The notes: a model not told the origin generated them from the letters alone. Positions 24,810 through 47,700 are shown, counted from the stretch's first letter. The stretch: 64,000 nucleotides of DNA from Brachycybe producta (GCA_036925085.1 JAUPFP010000004.1:2494001-2558000); one strand, 5' to 3'. Made by a program: numbers and translations.

Positions 24810-25072
24810 AAGAATCACACATGCTGAATAAAATTACTTTGTAAGGAATTTAACAGAAGCGCCATACATCTTTGAGTGCAAAACACCATAAAAATTGTCT
24901 CATTTTTTATTTCTATTTGTTTTGAACGTTTTCTGCTAGTTCTTCAGAGTAGAGCCCCGCATTGAGTAAAAATTTGAAGCCCAGCCCAGCCCACCAGGCC
25001 CATGGGCCTTTAATATAAAAATGCCGGCCCATGGGCTTTATGTAGGTCTCTACTTCAGAGCGTGTGATTCTT
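24810..25072. mobile_element. family D element interrupted by a 103-bp hAT-like insertion
   Basis: The left terminus AAGAATCACACATGCTGAA pairs with the right terminus TTCAGAGCGTGTGATTCTT. The insertion at 24950-25052 lies near the right end. Confidence 0.65.
24950..25052. mobile_element. hAT-like insertion with perfect 8-bp target duplication
   Basis: The insert begins TAGAGCCCCGC and ends GTAGGTCTCTA. CTTCAGAG lies immediately outside both ends (24942-24949 and 25053-25060). The interior is a GC-rich run of GGCCCA/TGGGCC palindromes. A sequence starting TAGAGACCTAC at 48258 with similar CCCACC/GGGCTT content is probably related. Confidence 0.7.
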
Positions 25073-28000
25073 CCTTAAAGCTAGGGTTTCCTAGAGGGTT
25101 TCCTACGATAATTTTGCAACAATTCATCTTTGTATCATGTTTCTGGACAAAGATGAATTATTTCAAAAAGAAACGGTGTCGACTACTCGTCTTCAAACCT
25201 CTCCTTTCAGTTCGATCCGAGTATCAAGGAAGTAAGGAACCCGTCACAGTAACGAAACAACGATCGGAAACTGAGGGTTACCACCACCTTTCTGAGGAAT
25301 TTCATCCCCTTCAGAAAACAACATCTTCAATCCATTGCCATCCATCTCCGTTGTCCATCGAATGATAGCCATTCCATCCAGCAAAAAGCAGATCGTCACG
25401 CTCACATATGAGAACGTCTAGTCATCAATTACCGTACTGCTACCTTATGAAACCCTTGCTCCTGAAACGAAGAATGATCAAGAGTTAAAAAAAAAGCTAA
25501 GCATAAACCATAAGACAAAATTGAAAATTAAAATTATGCCACCATTTTTGTATTCATAAAACACAACTCCTAGTAATTAAATGTAAATTTCAAAGAAGAC
25601 TAAACAATTTATTACCATACATTATGATGAAACCAATTAAGACAAATGGAATTGAAAATTAAGTTTGGCAGGCAAATTTTTTTTTAATAAGTCCACTGAC
25701 TGGATATACATCTATAGGACAATAATTACTTGTTTTTTTTATCTTTTCCAAAATGTAAAACAATTTGATTGAACAAAAAAAAGGAGTTTAAAACTAAACA
25801 CTAGCATTATTTCCAACAACACTAGCTGAGAATATTTGTTGTTTTTGTGGCACAACTGGCAAAATAGCATACCTTTTTCATTGTGATTATTATAATTTGT
25901 TTTTGTTTTTTTTTCACTTTTAATTTAAGATTTTAAAAATTGCAGTAATTTCTTTTTTTTTAAAAAAAGGATACAATACTAGACATTTTTTTAATTATTA
26001 GCAAGGGATAAATTTTTCTTAAACAAAAATTACTTGAGTAAAACTAGTAATATTGATGGTGTGAAATCGCTTTTCATGCAAAAAAATGATTTGTGATTTT
26101 AGGTGTAAATTCCACTCAATGAAACACCACACCAAAAAAAAAAAAGCCAAATCAAACCAAAAAAAAATGTTATCACAATTGCCAAAAAAATATGGTCTCA
26201 TCTATAAATGCAATATATATTAATAGCTACTATTTTACTTCACCAGCCATCAAAATAGACAACAAACTGAATTTTTTTTCTTAGAATTTTGAAGGTGTTA
26301 ATAACTTTGAACTACGAAAATCAACAATTCTTAAAATTCTCTTTTTGAAAAATTTCTGATTTTTTCTTTTTGAGAAATGGACAAAGAAAATTATAAAATT
26401 AATATTACAAAAATGAAAATTTTAGAAACTACGTTTGAGTTTATGCCTGATAAACATATTTTTCTTCTCACAACTTATAAAAAAACATTCTTGACACTAA
26501 AACCTTTTTTTTATGATTTAGGACAAATGAGACATAATTACAAGAGATATTTGTGATAATTTAAAACTTGCAAATGGCACGATTTGCAGATAGAAAGGGG
26601 AGAGAAAAAAAAGGCTGCAATAAAAAACAACACGAAAAAAAATCAACTAAGAAAAAGTATTGTATTTTTTTTAACCACATGACAAGACAAAAAAAAAAAG
26701 CAAAATTTTGACCCAACCGAAATTTTGTAATCTATAATTATAAAAGGGCCATAAATTTGGAATATGCAAACCCTTCAATTTTAATTTATTGGTGGAATTC
26801 TCAACAGACATCGGGATCGATATGGCTAATTAAGGCTACAGTTTCGAACTTAAAGCTAAGTTAAGCACAAACGGCAATATGGAACCATGACGTCATCAAA
26901 ACGATGTCACAGATAACACCAAGTATAGCTCTCGCCATCTTCATTCGGTTAACTCACCGCACATGTGGCATTACAGAATAGTGACTTGAAAATGACGTAA
27001 AAGCATTGCATTGCGGTGCAAGGCGCCGGCTGTGGCGTCGCTTTGACGCCAGTAATCCAATTGCCTTTTGTACCTAAGACTCCAGTTATGATGTACCATC
27101 TAAGTCCAGCGCAAACGGCATACTGACTACAAAATGACATCACAACCAACGCCGTGACGTTATTTTGAAGTCACTATTCCGTATTGTCAGCTTTATTACT
27201 TAGTAGTAAGATCGTAACCAACATCTAACTTAGATTAAGTTCATAAATAATAGCCTTAAATTATATAAAAATTGCAAACAAAAAACAATGAAAATAACTT
27301 GTAGTGGTCCTATATAATTGATCGTAATTTGGGAGATTTGATAGATATTTATATAAACGTCAACTTAAGTTGGTTTTTTTTTAATAATTTTTTTGGTTCC
27401 TTGTTTTGCACACGAAAATGTTTTTCTACAGTTAATATTCCAAATATAATCAAAAAAAAAAGTTTTAATCACGGAAAGGATATTAATCATCCAATTGTAA
27501 AAAAACAAAAACAAAACTAAACAATTGTGTAGTTAAGTAAATGGGAAGAGAAAGAAGAAAAACTGAATTTAGCAGCAGGAAAAGAACAGCCAAAAAAATA
27601 ATAAAACAAAAAAAAAATGAACACAGTGATCAAGAAAAAGAAAGCCGAGAAGGTTTCGGAACGAGTAAACAAAGGTGTACAAATAAACTGCAGTATTTTC
27701 TTTCTTCTTATTCTAATATTACACATAAAAATGTCTACATTATTTTTTTTTTGCAGCAGCAGCAGCAGCAGCATCGATAAATTTTTTTTTTGGAACTATA
27801 GACACAAACGATCGAATGTCTCGAAAAAGAGGTGAAACTATTTCGAAAACAAAAAAGCAAAACGGGAAGAAAAGTTGCCGAAGTAATTTTTTCTTTTGAA
27901 ATTTCAGAACTAAACAAAAAAAATGTTTTATATAAAAGACGTTCACTGATTATTAGCAGAGAGTCGAGACATTGCTACTTTTGTTTTGTTTCTTAAAAAC

Positions 28001-28177
28001 GTTTGTTTCTTTGATAATAAGGGAATTTTATTTTTTTTTGGTTTTGCAAGAATAAGAAAAAAAAACTGAATTATTATTAGTGGTTTTTTTTAATGTGACA
28101 AAAGTGGACGTCTTTTTGTTGTTTGTTTTAAGAACGAAGAAGAGGATTGATTCACAGAGAGAAAATATGACTTGTCA
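25073..28177. other. gene-free stretch, possibly including the 14-3-3 3' UTR at its right end
   Basis: 25080-25440 has higher complexity and more CpG than its surroundings, but no frame with a recognisable domain. A TIR element lies at 26973-27183 and a (GCA)6-type repeat near 27756-27774. TTTATT at 28027-28032 is a possible minus-strand AATAAA for the 14-3-3 gene. Confidence 0.45.
26973..27183. mobile_element. inverted-repeat element (CAGAATAGTGACTTGAAAAT termini)
   Basis: CAGAATAGTGACTTGAAAAT near 26974 is mirrored by TTATTTTGAAGTCACTATTC ending near 27179. The interior is GC-rich for the region (GGCGCCGGC). It shares TGACTACAAAATGA with 51606. Confidence 0.6.
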
Positions 28178-37262
<9,085 letters not shown>

Positions 37263-38330
37263 TATATATATATTTATATTATACGGTGTACGAGGAGTAG
37301 TCGTCAGAGGTTACTTGAGGTCGTGGGCTAAAAAATCACCGATGGGAGAAAAAAAAGAACCGAAATAATGTTCTTCTCTCTCAAATGTTCGCACTTAACC
37401 CGACACCTAAAAAGCCCCACTGACGATTACCGTAGAAAACTCACAATGGCGGGCACACTAAAACCAATGTACATCCGTTTTCAATCTCACATAAATGTAT
37501 TCATTCGCCAATAATCTACGATAATACCCTATGACGTCAAAATTCCGTATCTTAAACTTGGGTACTAATATGGCCGTCTACGCTATTGCTTTCCGTTAAA
37601 TTAAACACCATGTTAGATCAACCCTACATATGCTTTTCGCAATACACTGCGCCACGCATATTACTCAAAAACTGCCGTTGCACGAGGTGAACTCGTGCCG
37701 CCTTCTCGTAGCTACCATATCGTCGTCATGACGACATATCCATGAAGCAAGAAGGGTGTAGGACAATGGCGATACCACCATAATATTATAGTGACCTTCC
37801 GCCACGTTCATTCACACCTTCTTCGTCAGTACCGCATTCTATGTCACACCCTGTGCTTCAAAAATACGAATAACAACGCATGATCATGTCTACTACTCCT
37901 TTCGTGTATCTTACGAAAAAAGAGAAATGGCAACACATCACGTTATATGAAGCATCAACTGGGTGTCTCAACATGGTGTATATAACATTAAAATGCACTT
38001 AATTCCCGCCATATGTGGTCACCCTACTCGCAAATTTCTACAGCATGACACATAGCACACCCTTGCTTCTAAATTTCTCAATAAAAAGATTAGCTCATAA
38101 CATTTATCCCTTTTCTACCCTCAACGATCCGACCATTCTATCGGCGAATTTTCAACATTTATATAACTTTAATCCGTAACACAAACAAGCTAAATAAAAC
38201 CACAATCACGAAATAAATACATAAAATGAACTTACAATGTACAAGCTGTGAGCAAAATATGAGATATTGGCAAAGATGACAGTGCACTTCTTTCCACGAC
38301 CGAAACTCCTGTTAAGATTCCTCAGCGCTT
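37263..38330 (-). other. probable 5' UTR of 14-3-3 with a 908-nt leader intron
   Basis: On the minus strand an acceptor TTTTTTAG precedes 37327, so 37263-37327 would be leader joined to the coding exon. A strong donor ATT|GTAAGT ends a possible non-coding exon at 38236, which would begin near 38330. Splice signals only; no transcript evidence. The intervening 37328-38235 shows no other feature except one TGACGTCA at 37532. Confidence 0.45.
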
Positions 38331-38752
38331 CTACGGGGTTCTAATAGTAATCACAGGTGAATGACGTCAGCATCTGTTGTCATGGTTACCGTAAATGGAT
38401 ACCGTCTTAATTTATGCAAATATTAGACGGTTTAGACCTATATTTCGTTTTTAATAAATGTAAAAAAGATGAAAAACATTTTAATGCATTGCCGAAATTG
38501 TCAAAACAATGAAAAACTGAGCTTTGAGGTATTTTATTCAATTATTATTGTAAATTTAGTAGCGATGGCGGCGCCGCTGATATCGACAAGGGCATTGTGA
38601 CGTCATCTATTTTTGCATGTCCCCTCGACCACGTGGTCGATAGTAGTAAAATTTCTATCGTCTTTCGTTGTGTTCGTCGTCAGTTTCGGGACGGTTTTCT
38701 AGTATTCTTTTAGCTTTTTCGTTGACGGAAAAGGGTGTAAACATCATTTAAC
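38331..38752. promoter_or_regulatory. shared divergent promoter of 14-3-3 and MRTO4 with two CREs and an E-box palindrome
   Basis: The two genes point away from each other across about 420 bp. TGACGTCA (the CREB/ATF palindrome) occurs at 38362-38369 and 38598-38605. TCGACCACGTGGTCGA, a 16-bp palindrome centred on CACGTG (Myc/Max-type E-box), is at 38625-38640, 113 bp before the MRTO4 ATG. The pyrimidine-rich TCTTTCGTTGTG near 38659 could be an initiator. Start sites are inferred from the layout. Confidence 0.55.
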
Positions 38753-41700
38753 ATGCCCAAATCAAGGAGAGATAAGAAGAGTAAAGTTTACATGTGTTTT
38801 TAATTGAGATATTCGTACTAAAATGGGTTTCTTTGTACATTAGTTTCATTGACGAATACCAGAAAGAAAGGGTTGGAGCTGAAACAGCATGTCGTTGACG
38901 AGGTATATAATCTCATATTCAGATGTTTAAGAACCCTTAAAAAGTGGCTTTTCTTCATCTTTCATAGAGATCGGACATAATACTTTTTATTTTTCGTTTC
39001 TATTCGTTCGTTTTGTTTGGTTTTTTGTTTGTTTAGGTTCGACAAAATGTTGATACATACACAAGAATATTCGTGTTTAACATTCAGAACATGAGAAATA
39101 ACAAGCTAAAAAACGTTCGTGAAGAATGGAAACACAGCCGGTACGTTTGTTCGGCAATTGTAGTATTTTATTTGTATATTTTCAAATGGAAATGTCGGTT
39201 TCTGTGTTTCTAGGTTCATGTTCGGTAAGAATCGTGTGATGGCTATTGCATTAGGTCGTACGGAGGCAGAAGAATATCGAGAGAATTTGCACAAAGTTAG
39301 CAAATTACTACAAGGACAATGTGGACTCCTTTTTACGAATAGCACCAAAAAGGAAGTTCTCAAGTAAGTTTACGGGGTTTTTTTTTCCTATCTGTTTTAT
39401 TAAACTTTAAAAATTGCATCGAAAAAAGATTCACGAAGTGTTAATTTATTGTCGAGGCTCTAAATTTGAATAATTACTCTGTAACCAGCTCCGAGGGCCT
39501 ACATCAAAAGGATAATTTAGTTCAAACGCAAGCAGCATAAGAAATGCCTTGTCAAAGTAACTTGTTATCGTTGTGAATTATAAAAGATCGTTTAATATTT
39601 AAGTCGGTTTGCAGTGCGTTTGCTCGTTGTTAATATGACTATTGTTTGTTTCCCTGTAGAATATTAAGCAAGTAATTACACTGAATGATAGCAAATTAAA
39701 GAAGAGACATTAACTTTACCAAATAGACACTTTGAATAAATTCTTTTAGGTGAAATGAAGTATATCGCGGTAATGACAACCCACAGTTACAAGTGTCTTA
39801 GACAAAAAAGTAACTTGTAACTTGTTTTTGAGTTACAATCACGCCGAAGCAGACACATCTTCAAAATATGATTACAGTTGGTTACTAGAAAGTAAGTGCA
39901 ATGGACAGCTTCTATTCCGAAACGTCTGTAGTTAAGTTAATATACAGTAGAGCGTCAATTATCGGAACCATTTTTTTTTGCTTATTCTTATGGAAATGCT
40001 ACTCTAATAGAAATTTGCAATCGTTTTTTTTTTCTGTTCTGCACTTCTTTTTTAATGGAAGTTCGATTATATGAACTTTTGATGATCGGAATTATGCATG
40101 TCCAACATTAATTCCAATAATCAACTTTCTACTGTTTTTGTATTTACTTGAAAATAATACATGTAGTTACTGTAGTTCTGACCAAACATTTTGTTATAAA
40201 TGCGATGTTTAGAAACCAAACAACTACGTAACAAACAATTTGATTTGAAACCTTAAAGCATAATTTTGAGCTTTTTTTTATGTAGGTTTTTATCCATTTA
40301 TTTATAGTCAGTACATTTTGCATTATTAAAATAATCTTTCAAGTCGTCTCTCGAAAAAAACACTTCAGTATAAGTATTACTATGGTTTCAGTTCGGAACA
40401 GATGCTAGGCAACAAATGTTAACCATATATCGAGAATGGAAAGTATTTATGTATAAATATATATATATTTTTGTTAAAAACCCTACTTTTTTTTCATCAA
40501 AATTAAAAAATCGGTCATTGAATGCAGCCTGGTAAAATGTAGGTAAAAGAGGGAGAGAGAGGTGTCTATTTACAGGTGCTTTTCTCTATTTTCCCTTCTA
40601 ACGTCGTCTTTCTCTACCTATTGATTTTGTTTCAAGTTGCTATGGTAATCTGTATGTTGCACTGTCAATACTAATGGCTGCTTCTACTGCTGGCTGTTTA
40701 CAAAGAATCTTCTTTTCGAAAAAGATTCATTTATCAAAATACTGGGTTGCTTTTTGATTCTTGCGTACAGGTGCATAGGGGGGGGGGGAGGAGGGCCCGG
40801 CCCACCATGTCTGTTGCAATTCTTTCTCCTTTCTTTTAAGTTTCATGAAGTTAAAGAACAATGAATTTGCTTTTTGTTGTTGAGAATGTCATTGTCGTAT
40901 TTTTAGATCCAATCCTTTTGTGCCTGATAGATTAAACGAGCTCTATTAAAAAAAACACACACACTAGGAAAATCAAATGTTTGTCTGTTTCTATCTTATA
41001 AATAAATTACAGAATTTAACGAGACTGGTGAATTTCGTGTGTGTGTTCAAGTCTGTTAAATTGCCAGCTTGTTTTAAAGTCGAAGTTTCCTCTCTTAACT
41101 TAAACCCATCGCTAACGTTCTAACTATAGTTGTCTGAAATTCACATTTTTAATGGTCGTTAAAACAATACGTGATAGAAGTTCGTAAGACTAGAGCTTAA
41201 GTAGACTGGTTATTTAACTTGTTTAAGAAGGGGGAAATTGGAGGTTAGGGTTGAAGTTAATTAATTAGCAATTATTCATGAACTAGATTAAATAAGGGTG
41301 TGTGTATTTAACTAAACGAACAGCTGAATTAATTGAAGTGCATCAACTTTAATGATAACAGGGATTTTGTGTGTGTGTCTGCTAAAAAAGTTAATTGAGT
41401 GACCCAAAGAAAGGCTTAGATTAATTCGCGGTTGGGTGTTCATTGTATTTTTTTTAACAAATCAATTTATATGACAACAACAACAAACAGTTGACGAAAC
41501 AATTATTGAATAATTTTTTCTTCATTAGCATAATATATTGAAACCCACCTCTCTCCTCAATATATGCTCAAATTTCTAATGGAGAAAATTATTAATAATT
41601 ATTTTACCAACTGTTTTATGATGGAAAAAAATTGAACACAATCATAAAATTTCTAGCATCCACCTGTGATTTCAGGTGAGTTATGGAAAATGAAATCCAC

Positions 41701-44700
41701 ATTTGGGTTTAAAATGGAAAAAGATTATTGCAAACTCTGGGATCTTTTGGGGTTCCAAAAAAAATGAGTCATAATCTCTTCCAAAATGTACCCACTTATC
41801 TCAGTGGGAATACATATATGACTCATTTTAGGGGATTTATTGTGTGGAGGAAAATGTTTATTTCAAACTATTTTAGATAGAGAACAGGGGGTCTAACAAA
41901 CATTTTGAGAAAAGGGCCACAAAGGAATGTTAAACTTGCTGAGCGGCGGGTTAAACTTTAAAGCCCGGTCCACACGCATCGTTTTGTACAGCGTTTTGCC
42001 TGTGCAGGCAAAATTGTGTAAAAAAAAACGTTGCAGTTCTGATGTGTCCACACAGTAGTTTTCAGCTTCGTTTTTACCACTCATTTCCAAAATAGAAGGA
42101 ACACTGTGCAGGAAGGGGATAACTGAGCTCTCGGTCTCAGTTTTTCGTCACCATGTACAATTACATTCTTCACGCAGTTCACATAATTGCAGTTTTCCTG
42201 TCCACACACACAACGGCTTGCTTGCAACGTCGTGAACTGCGCAGGCAAAACGTTGCGTTTGGGGACATGCTTTATCAAAACCCGACTTAACTAAGAGTTA
42301 TGTTCGGTAAACCTTTACGTAAATCGGATTTTACCCATCGTCGCCCGTTCATCACATGCTATTACGTGTATTCGGTAGTACATTAACATGTTTCGAAGGT
42401 TATTTCCGTTAGTTTCGCACATGGGATGCACATACACAAATTAAATTTCCATATGTGATTAATAATTATTTATGCATAATAATTCATTACAGTATAGACA
42501 CAAAACTATAATTTAAATAAGAAAAATGGTAGAAAAAGATTTTTAATGAGAAAAATCAAGGATATTTTTTTTTAGATATTTGAATGCGTTCAATTTCTAA
42601 GCTCTTTAGAAGCTCCTCGAGGAGCTTTTGCTATCTATGAAGCTCCATTTATGTAAAAATGACGTGTCGTATTTTCCAAAAGCGCTTTGAAACTGAACGC
42701 ACCCATAGATGTTAAATAAAATATTAGCATTTGGACATAAAATCCTTTTGCGGACCGAATCCGACTCGTGGACTGTAGTTCGGGAACTTTAGAAATAAAA
42801 GAACATGTCCACATTAATTATCGAATATTAAATTATGAAATTAGAAAAATTCTTTTTTTTTATTTAAATACTCGGATTTCCGAACCGCATTACATTTTGG
42901 CATTAATTGCTAAAAATGTAATGTCATGTTGTTTTTTCTTCCGAATGAGCATTTACTTTTTAATGTGTCTACACAAATTCTGATTCATTGGGTTGATGTT
43001 TTAATTGGACTTGTTCCAGAATGGAAGACTCCAATATAAACTTGGTTTTTTTTATAATAAGTTTATTAGGTAGATATAATTAGGTTTCGTCTCTCGGTTT
43101 TCAGCTATGAATGGCTAAATTATGAATATTTAAAGAACAAACCAGAAACAAACGACCGAGAGAGAGCGAGAGAAAAAAAAAACCAACAAAACAAATAAAA
43201 GTTCGTTTATGGACGAAATTGTAGACGAAAATGATAAATGAAAACTTTTGCCACTTCCGGAAATATTTTCATTATTATTGGTGTTTTCGGTTGGTTGTTT
43301 TTTTTCGACTAAAGAAACGTTCATTAATATTTGATTATTTAATGGCATGTATGTTGGTAAAAAAAAGGTTATTATTCTGTTGTATTTTGATACAGTAATT
43401 GGAATTTCAATATATATTATTAATATTTATTTATGTTCTGATCTGTAATCTTGTTAATGTTTCTCTTTTTTCGTTTGCGTTTCTTTTTTTTTTTTTGGCG
43501 AAAAGTTGGTTCAAGAAATATTCCGAAACCGATTTTGCTCGATCCGGCAATATCGCCAGCGATAATGTTACGCTTGACGTGGGACCTTTGCCACAATTTT
43601 CGCACTCGATGGAACCTCAGCTAAGACAACTTGGATTACCGACAAGTCTTCAAAGAGGTAAAAAAAATCTATATTAAAAATGTGTTGTGTAAGTAAAAAA
43701 AAAAGAGGTTTGTTCCTTGATGCTTTTTCGCAGCATAAGTTGTGATGATGATGATGGTGATGTTAACCATTTTTGTTACAAAGTGCAATTACTTTTACAA
43801 GTTGTTGCGGTTGTATTTTGTGGGATTTTGAAGAGAAAAAAAAACAAGTCTACAAACCAAAAAAAAGGCCTATTGTTAGGGATTACTTGTAATAGGCAAT
43901 TCAATTCTACTTTGGGTATTGGAATCACTGATTACTAGTAATCCCTACCATTGGCGTCACCGAAAATGAAAATTGGGAACATCCTGTCTACATGTGACGT
44001 CATTGTTTCTAAGGGTTGAGGATGGATTACTTGAGTACGAAAAAGAGAGCACAATTTTTTTTAGCTAATATTATACCTTTCGAAAGAAAAGAGAGAAACT
44101 CTTTTTTCAGAAATCTACTCGTATGCATAATATTTTTTAGATCTCTCACTTTGTAGACTTTGTTTTTCTTCTCGAGAATTCCCTTTTTGCATCACCATAG
44201 ATTTTCTTTTCAACATATATTTTTCGTATATATGTATGATATTATTATATATTATATATTTATGGAAAGAAAAGTTAAGGTTACCATAGAAACTCTCTCT
44301 CTCTCTCTATACATATAGGTTCTTCTCTTCCTTTCGATTTGATGCTATTGATTCTGAGTTTACCGAGAAAGCTATTTTTCTATATCTTTTTGATGTTGGA
44401 AGGAAATTATAGTTCTCTTATTGACATTAACGTTGTTACAGAACAACTAAAAGAAGAAGAGAGAAAAAAAAACTAGAAAATAGAAGATTGAAAAAAAATA
44501 AAGCAAACTCAGATTTCAGCTCATTGTTTCTTTTTTTAATATATATGTATTGGTAAGAAACGATTGCAAAGTAAGTGCGTTGAGTGTATAAGATGTAAAA
44601 TAGAGAGACTAGAGTTGATTGTTGTCATGGCAACTGTGGACAACTTCTGTAGGCAGTTGCTTAGCAACTAAAACGATGAGGTGGAACCAGAGACAGAAGG

Positions 44701-47700
44701 ATGTCGAATTGAGTAAAAAAAACATATAAAGAAGAAAAACATCCTGTTAAAGGTATGATAGATAAGATTCTTGTCAGGTAAGAAGAAGAATACGTACAAA
44801 AAAAAAAGTTTTGTTACTTAAAAACTTCTTTTTCAAGAAAAAAAAATTGTCCCCAAGTTTTATCATTTTTGTCATTGGTGGTGACCCTTTTTTTATTGGT
44901 TTTCTGAAACCGATTGCCATTTTATTTGCCAAACAAACACACTTAAGATATTTTTTTCATATTTCAATGGGTAGCCCTACTGTGCTAGTAAAGAAGTCGC
45001 CTGTATTAATTGCCATATACTTAATTTTGTTCTTTTATTGAGTTAAACGCCATTAAAAAAGCAGTTGTTTTCTTGTATTTTCTTTAAATTGCTGGGAAGA
45101 AACATGTGGGAAGCCAAAGAAGAAAAGGGAATTCTTCGATGAGAAAAAAAATTTAAAGAATTATATCACATGATGATGTGGTAGCTGTTCAATTTTTATC
45201 GATTAGTCTTTTACTGTTTATAGGGAACCATGAAAGTATTTTTTGAGAAGAGAGGTTTATGTAGGGCCAAAAAAAAAGAGAAGGGATTTGCTCTTTCTTT
45301 TTTTTGTAAGAGAGAAAACAGTTTTGGAATTCATAAAAGTTCCACTGCTAAAACCAAGAAGAAGGAAAAAAAACGGTAATTGGGTGTGGTAAATGGCATA
45401 CCAAATCGAGTAGATTCCTTTACTAAAAAAGAAGCTATTGGTTCGTTTGGTCAATTGTGTGTCTAATGCGAAAGAATGAAATGCTGACACAGTAAATCTG
45501 GTGGTACAAACTCGAAAGAAGATCCGAGACTTTGTTTCCCCGGACACTTAAGGTGGTTTTAAAGTGGAAATGCTCCCCCCAAACTTTGGTTATTATTGTC
45601 TTTCAAAAACAATAAATATTAAGAGAATTACGAAAATGTTTTAGAAACTAGAAGGGTAGTCACAATAACTTAAGAATAATTGGTTCATGTTGATATCTTA
45701 TAAAAATCAGCTTTCGAAGTTAGAAAATTAACTCTGCTTTAAGCAGACGATAAAATCCATTTTGAAAGAGATATCAACACGAAAATATTATTAAGATGGT
45801 TTATGAACAGCTGATTTTCGAATTCTTTAATTATTCTGTGTTTCAGGAGCAAAATTAAGAGTATAATTAGAAAGTGTTTTCGAAACTAGAAGAGTAACTC
45901 AATTCTTTTAAGGGTTTTTTCATGTTGATATCTTTCAAAATAAACTATTATATATATAATATCAAGGTCAACTATATGTTGCACCCTTCCCATTCAAGAA
46001 CCCCATGATATTAAATTGGAGAGGGGAAAAGGTTGGAAAGTGTATAAGGGGGAGAGAGAGAAACGTGAAGGGTTGAAAAAAAGTGGGAGGGGGTGGCTGA
46101 AATTGAAATGAAAGGAGTAAAAAAAGAAGGAAAAAAAACGACGCGCATGCTCACACCAGAGAAAATGAAAAACTCATTTTCTCTTTCAAATATAAAAAGG
46201 GGAGGGATAATAGTAGCAAAATTAAACTACAGTTTATCACAGACAATTGTGCCCAGCATTAGAATTTCTTTTGCTCCGCCCTTTTATGAACGTCATCAAT
46301 TTCTAATTGGTTTGTTACTTGGTCTGACGTCATAAAAGGGCGGAGGAAAAGAAATTCTAATGCTGGGCACAATTGCCTGTCAATTTTGCTCCCGTCATTT
46401 ATGACGGGTTACCCCACTAGTGTATAGATAAAAATAAAAAATATCGTCTGCTTAAAGTTGGATCATTTTCAAACTAAAATAAGAAGCTTATTTTGAAAGA
46501 TATCAACATTAAAATATCCTTAAGTGATTAAGCTACCCTTCTAGTTTCCAAATCACGTTCAAGTGTGTCTTTGTTTTACACCTGAAAAACAGAAGGAAAA
46601 GAATTCGAGAGGCATTCACACTTAAATACCACCTTAAAACACATCAAAATGTTTGCAATATTTGGTATATTTGGCAATTTCTTGACGTAGTACGGCTGTT
46701 TACGTCTATTGTTTGTAAACTACTACTACTACTACTACTACTACTATGACAATGATGTTTATTTCCAACTGCAACTCCTTTTCCTTAAATAACAAAATTC
46801 AAGTTTCTTCAGAATACCGTTTAAATCATTTAGCTACTCTTCTAGTTTCTAAAATATAATTTTCTCTTCACTTTACATATGAACGATGGAACAATAAGAA
46901 GTCGCGAGAGGCTTATACATCTTAAAACCACCTTAAGTGATTAATCTAGTCGTTCTAGTTTCTATCACACTTTCTATGTCTCTTTTAGTGTTGTTTTTTC
47001 TAAAACGGAAATAACCCGAAGAACAATCAAAACAATTTTGAAGATCCTAACTAACACAGAAACGAAAAATATGTCAACAATGAATCATATTAAATATTTT
47101 TTAAAATAAATATATATATATTGTTCGATTGATATAGACATATGCAGCAAAGGTAAACATTAAAAAAAAAATTTCATTAAACAATGCTTGAGAGAAAAAT
47201 ATTTATTGTGTGTTGTGCCGTAATGCGTGTTAGAAACTCGTAAAAAAATGACTGTTGCAAAGGAGAAATAAAAAATTAACAACTAAATATTTTTAGCATC
47301 ATTGCATCCAGATGTTTCTTCCGCATTTTCTGCGAATCAGTGTGGTTAAATTTGCAGAAAAAAAGAAGAAGAAAAGTATAAATTTATTAATGTTATTATT
47401 ATTATTATTCAGAGAGAGAGAGAGAGAGAGAGACAAGGCCTCATTGAAATCAAACTGTGTGTTATAATTAAGTGAAAAGGGCAAACTAAACATTATTCAT
47501 AGATGAGTACCCCATAAGTTCATCTTTTTGCCAATTAAATCATGAATTAAACATTGTGTTTTCTGTCGAAAACAATCAAGTTTTCCTCCTCCCCATTCTT
47601 CTGGTAAATAGGTACTGATTTTTCTTCTATTAAATATATCGAACTACGAAGATGGGTAAGAAAATCTAATCTAAAATGTAGGGCAAGTTATTATTGTTTC

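Larger units (their letters stand above)
39364..43505 (+). other. MRTO4 intron 4 (4.1 kb)
   Basis: Begins GTAAGT, ends GAAAAG. It contains the Tigger-like element at 39945-40134, the inverted-repeat element at 41960-42275, a C/G-run near 40780 and a GT-rich patch near 41035. No exon-like frame was recognised. Confidence 0.7.
45791..46645. mobile_element. family R element split by a Helitron-like insertion
   Basis: The left half (45791-45961) runs from TTAAGATGGTTTATGAACAG to CTTTCAAAATAAAC. The right half (46422-46645) resumes with AATATCGTCTGCTTAAAGTT and ends in TTCGAGAGGCATTCACACTT and CCACCTTAA. Confidence 0.7.

Noticed and set aside
25021-25365. 114-residue frame
   Set aside because: It starts inside the hAT-like insertion and has no domain; the sequence itself is kept as a finding, not as a gene.
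27541-27946. Lys-rich and poly-Gln/poly-Ala frames on both strands
   Set aside because: They centre on a GCA repeat with purine-rich flanks; no domain, no consistent start or splice signals.
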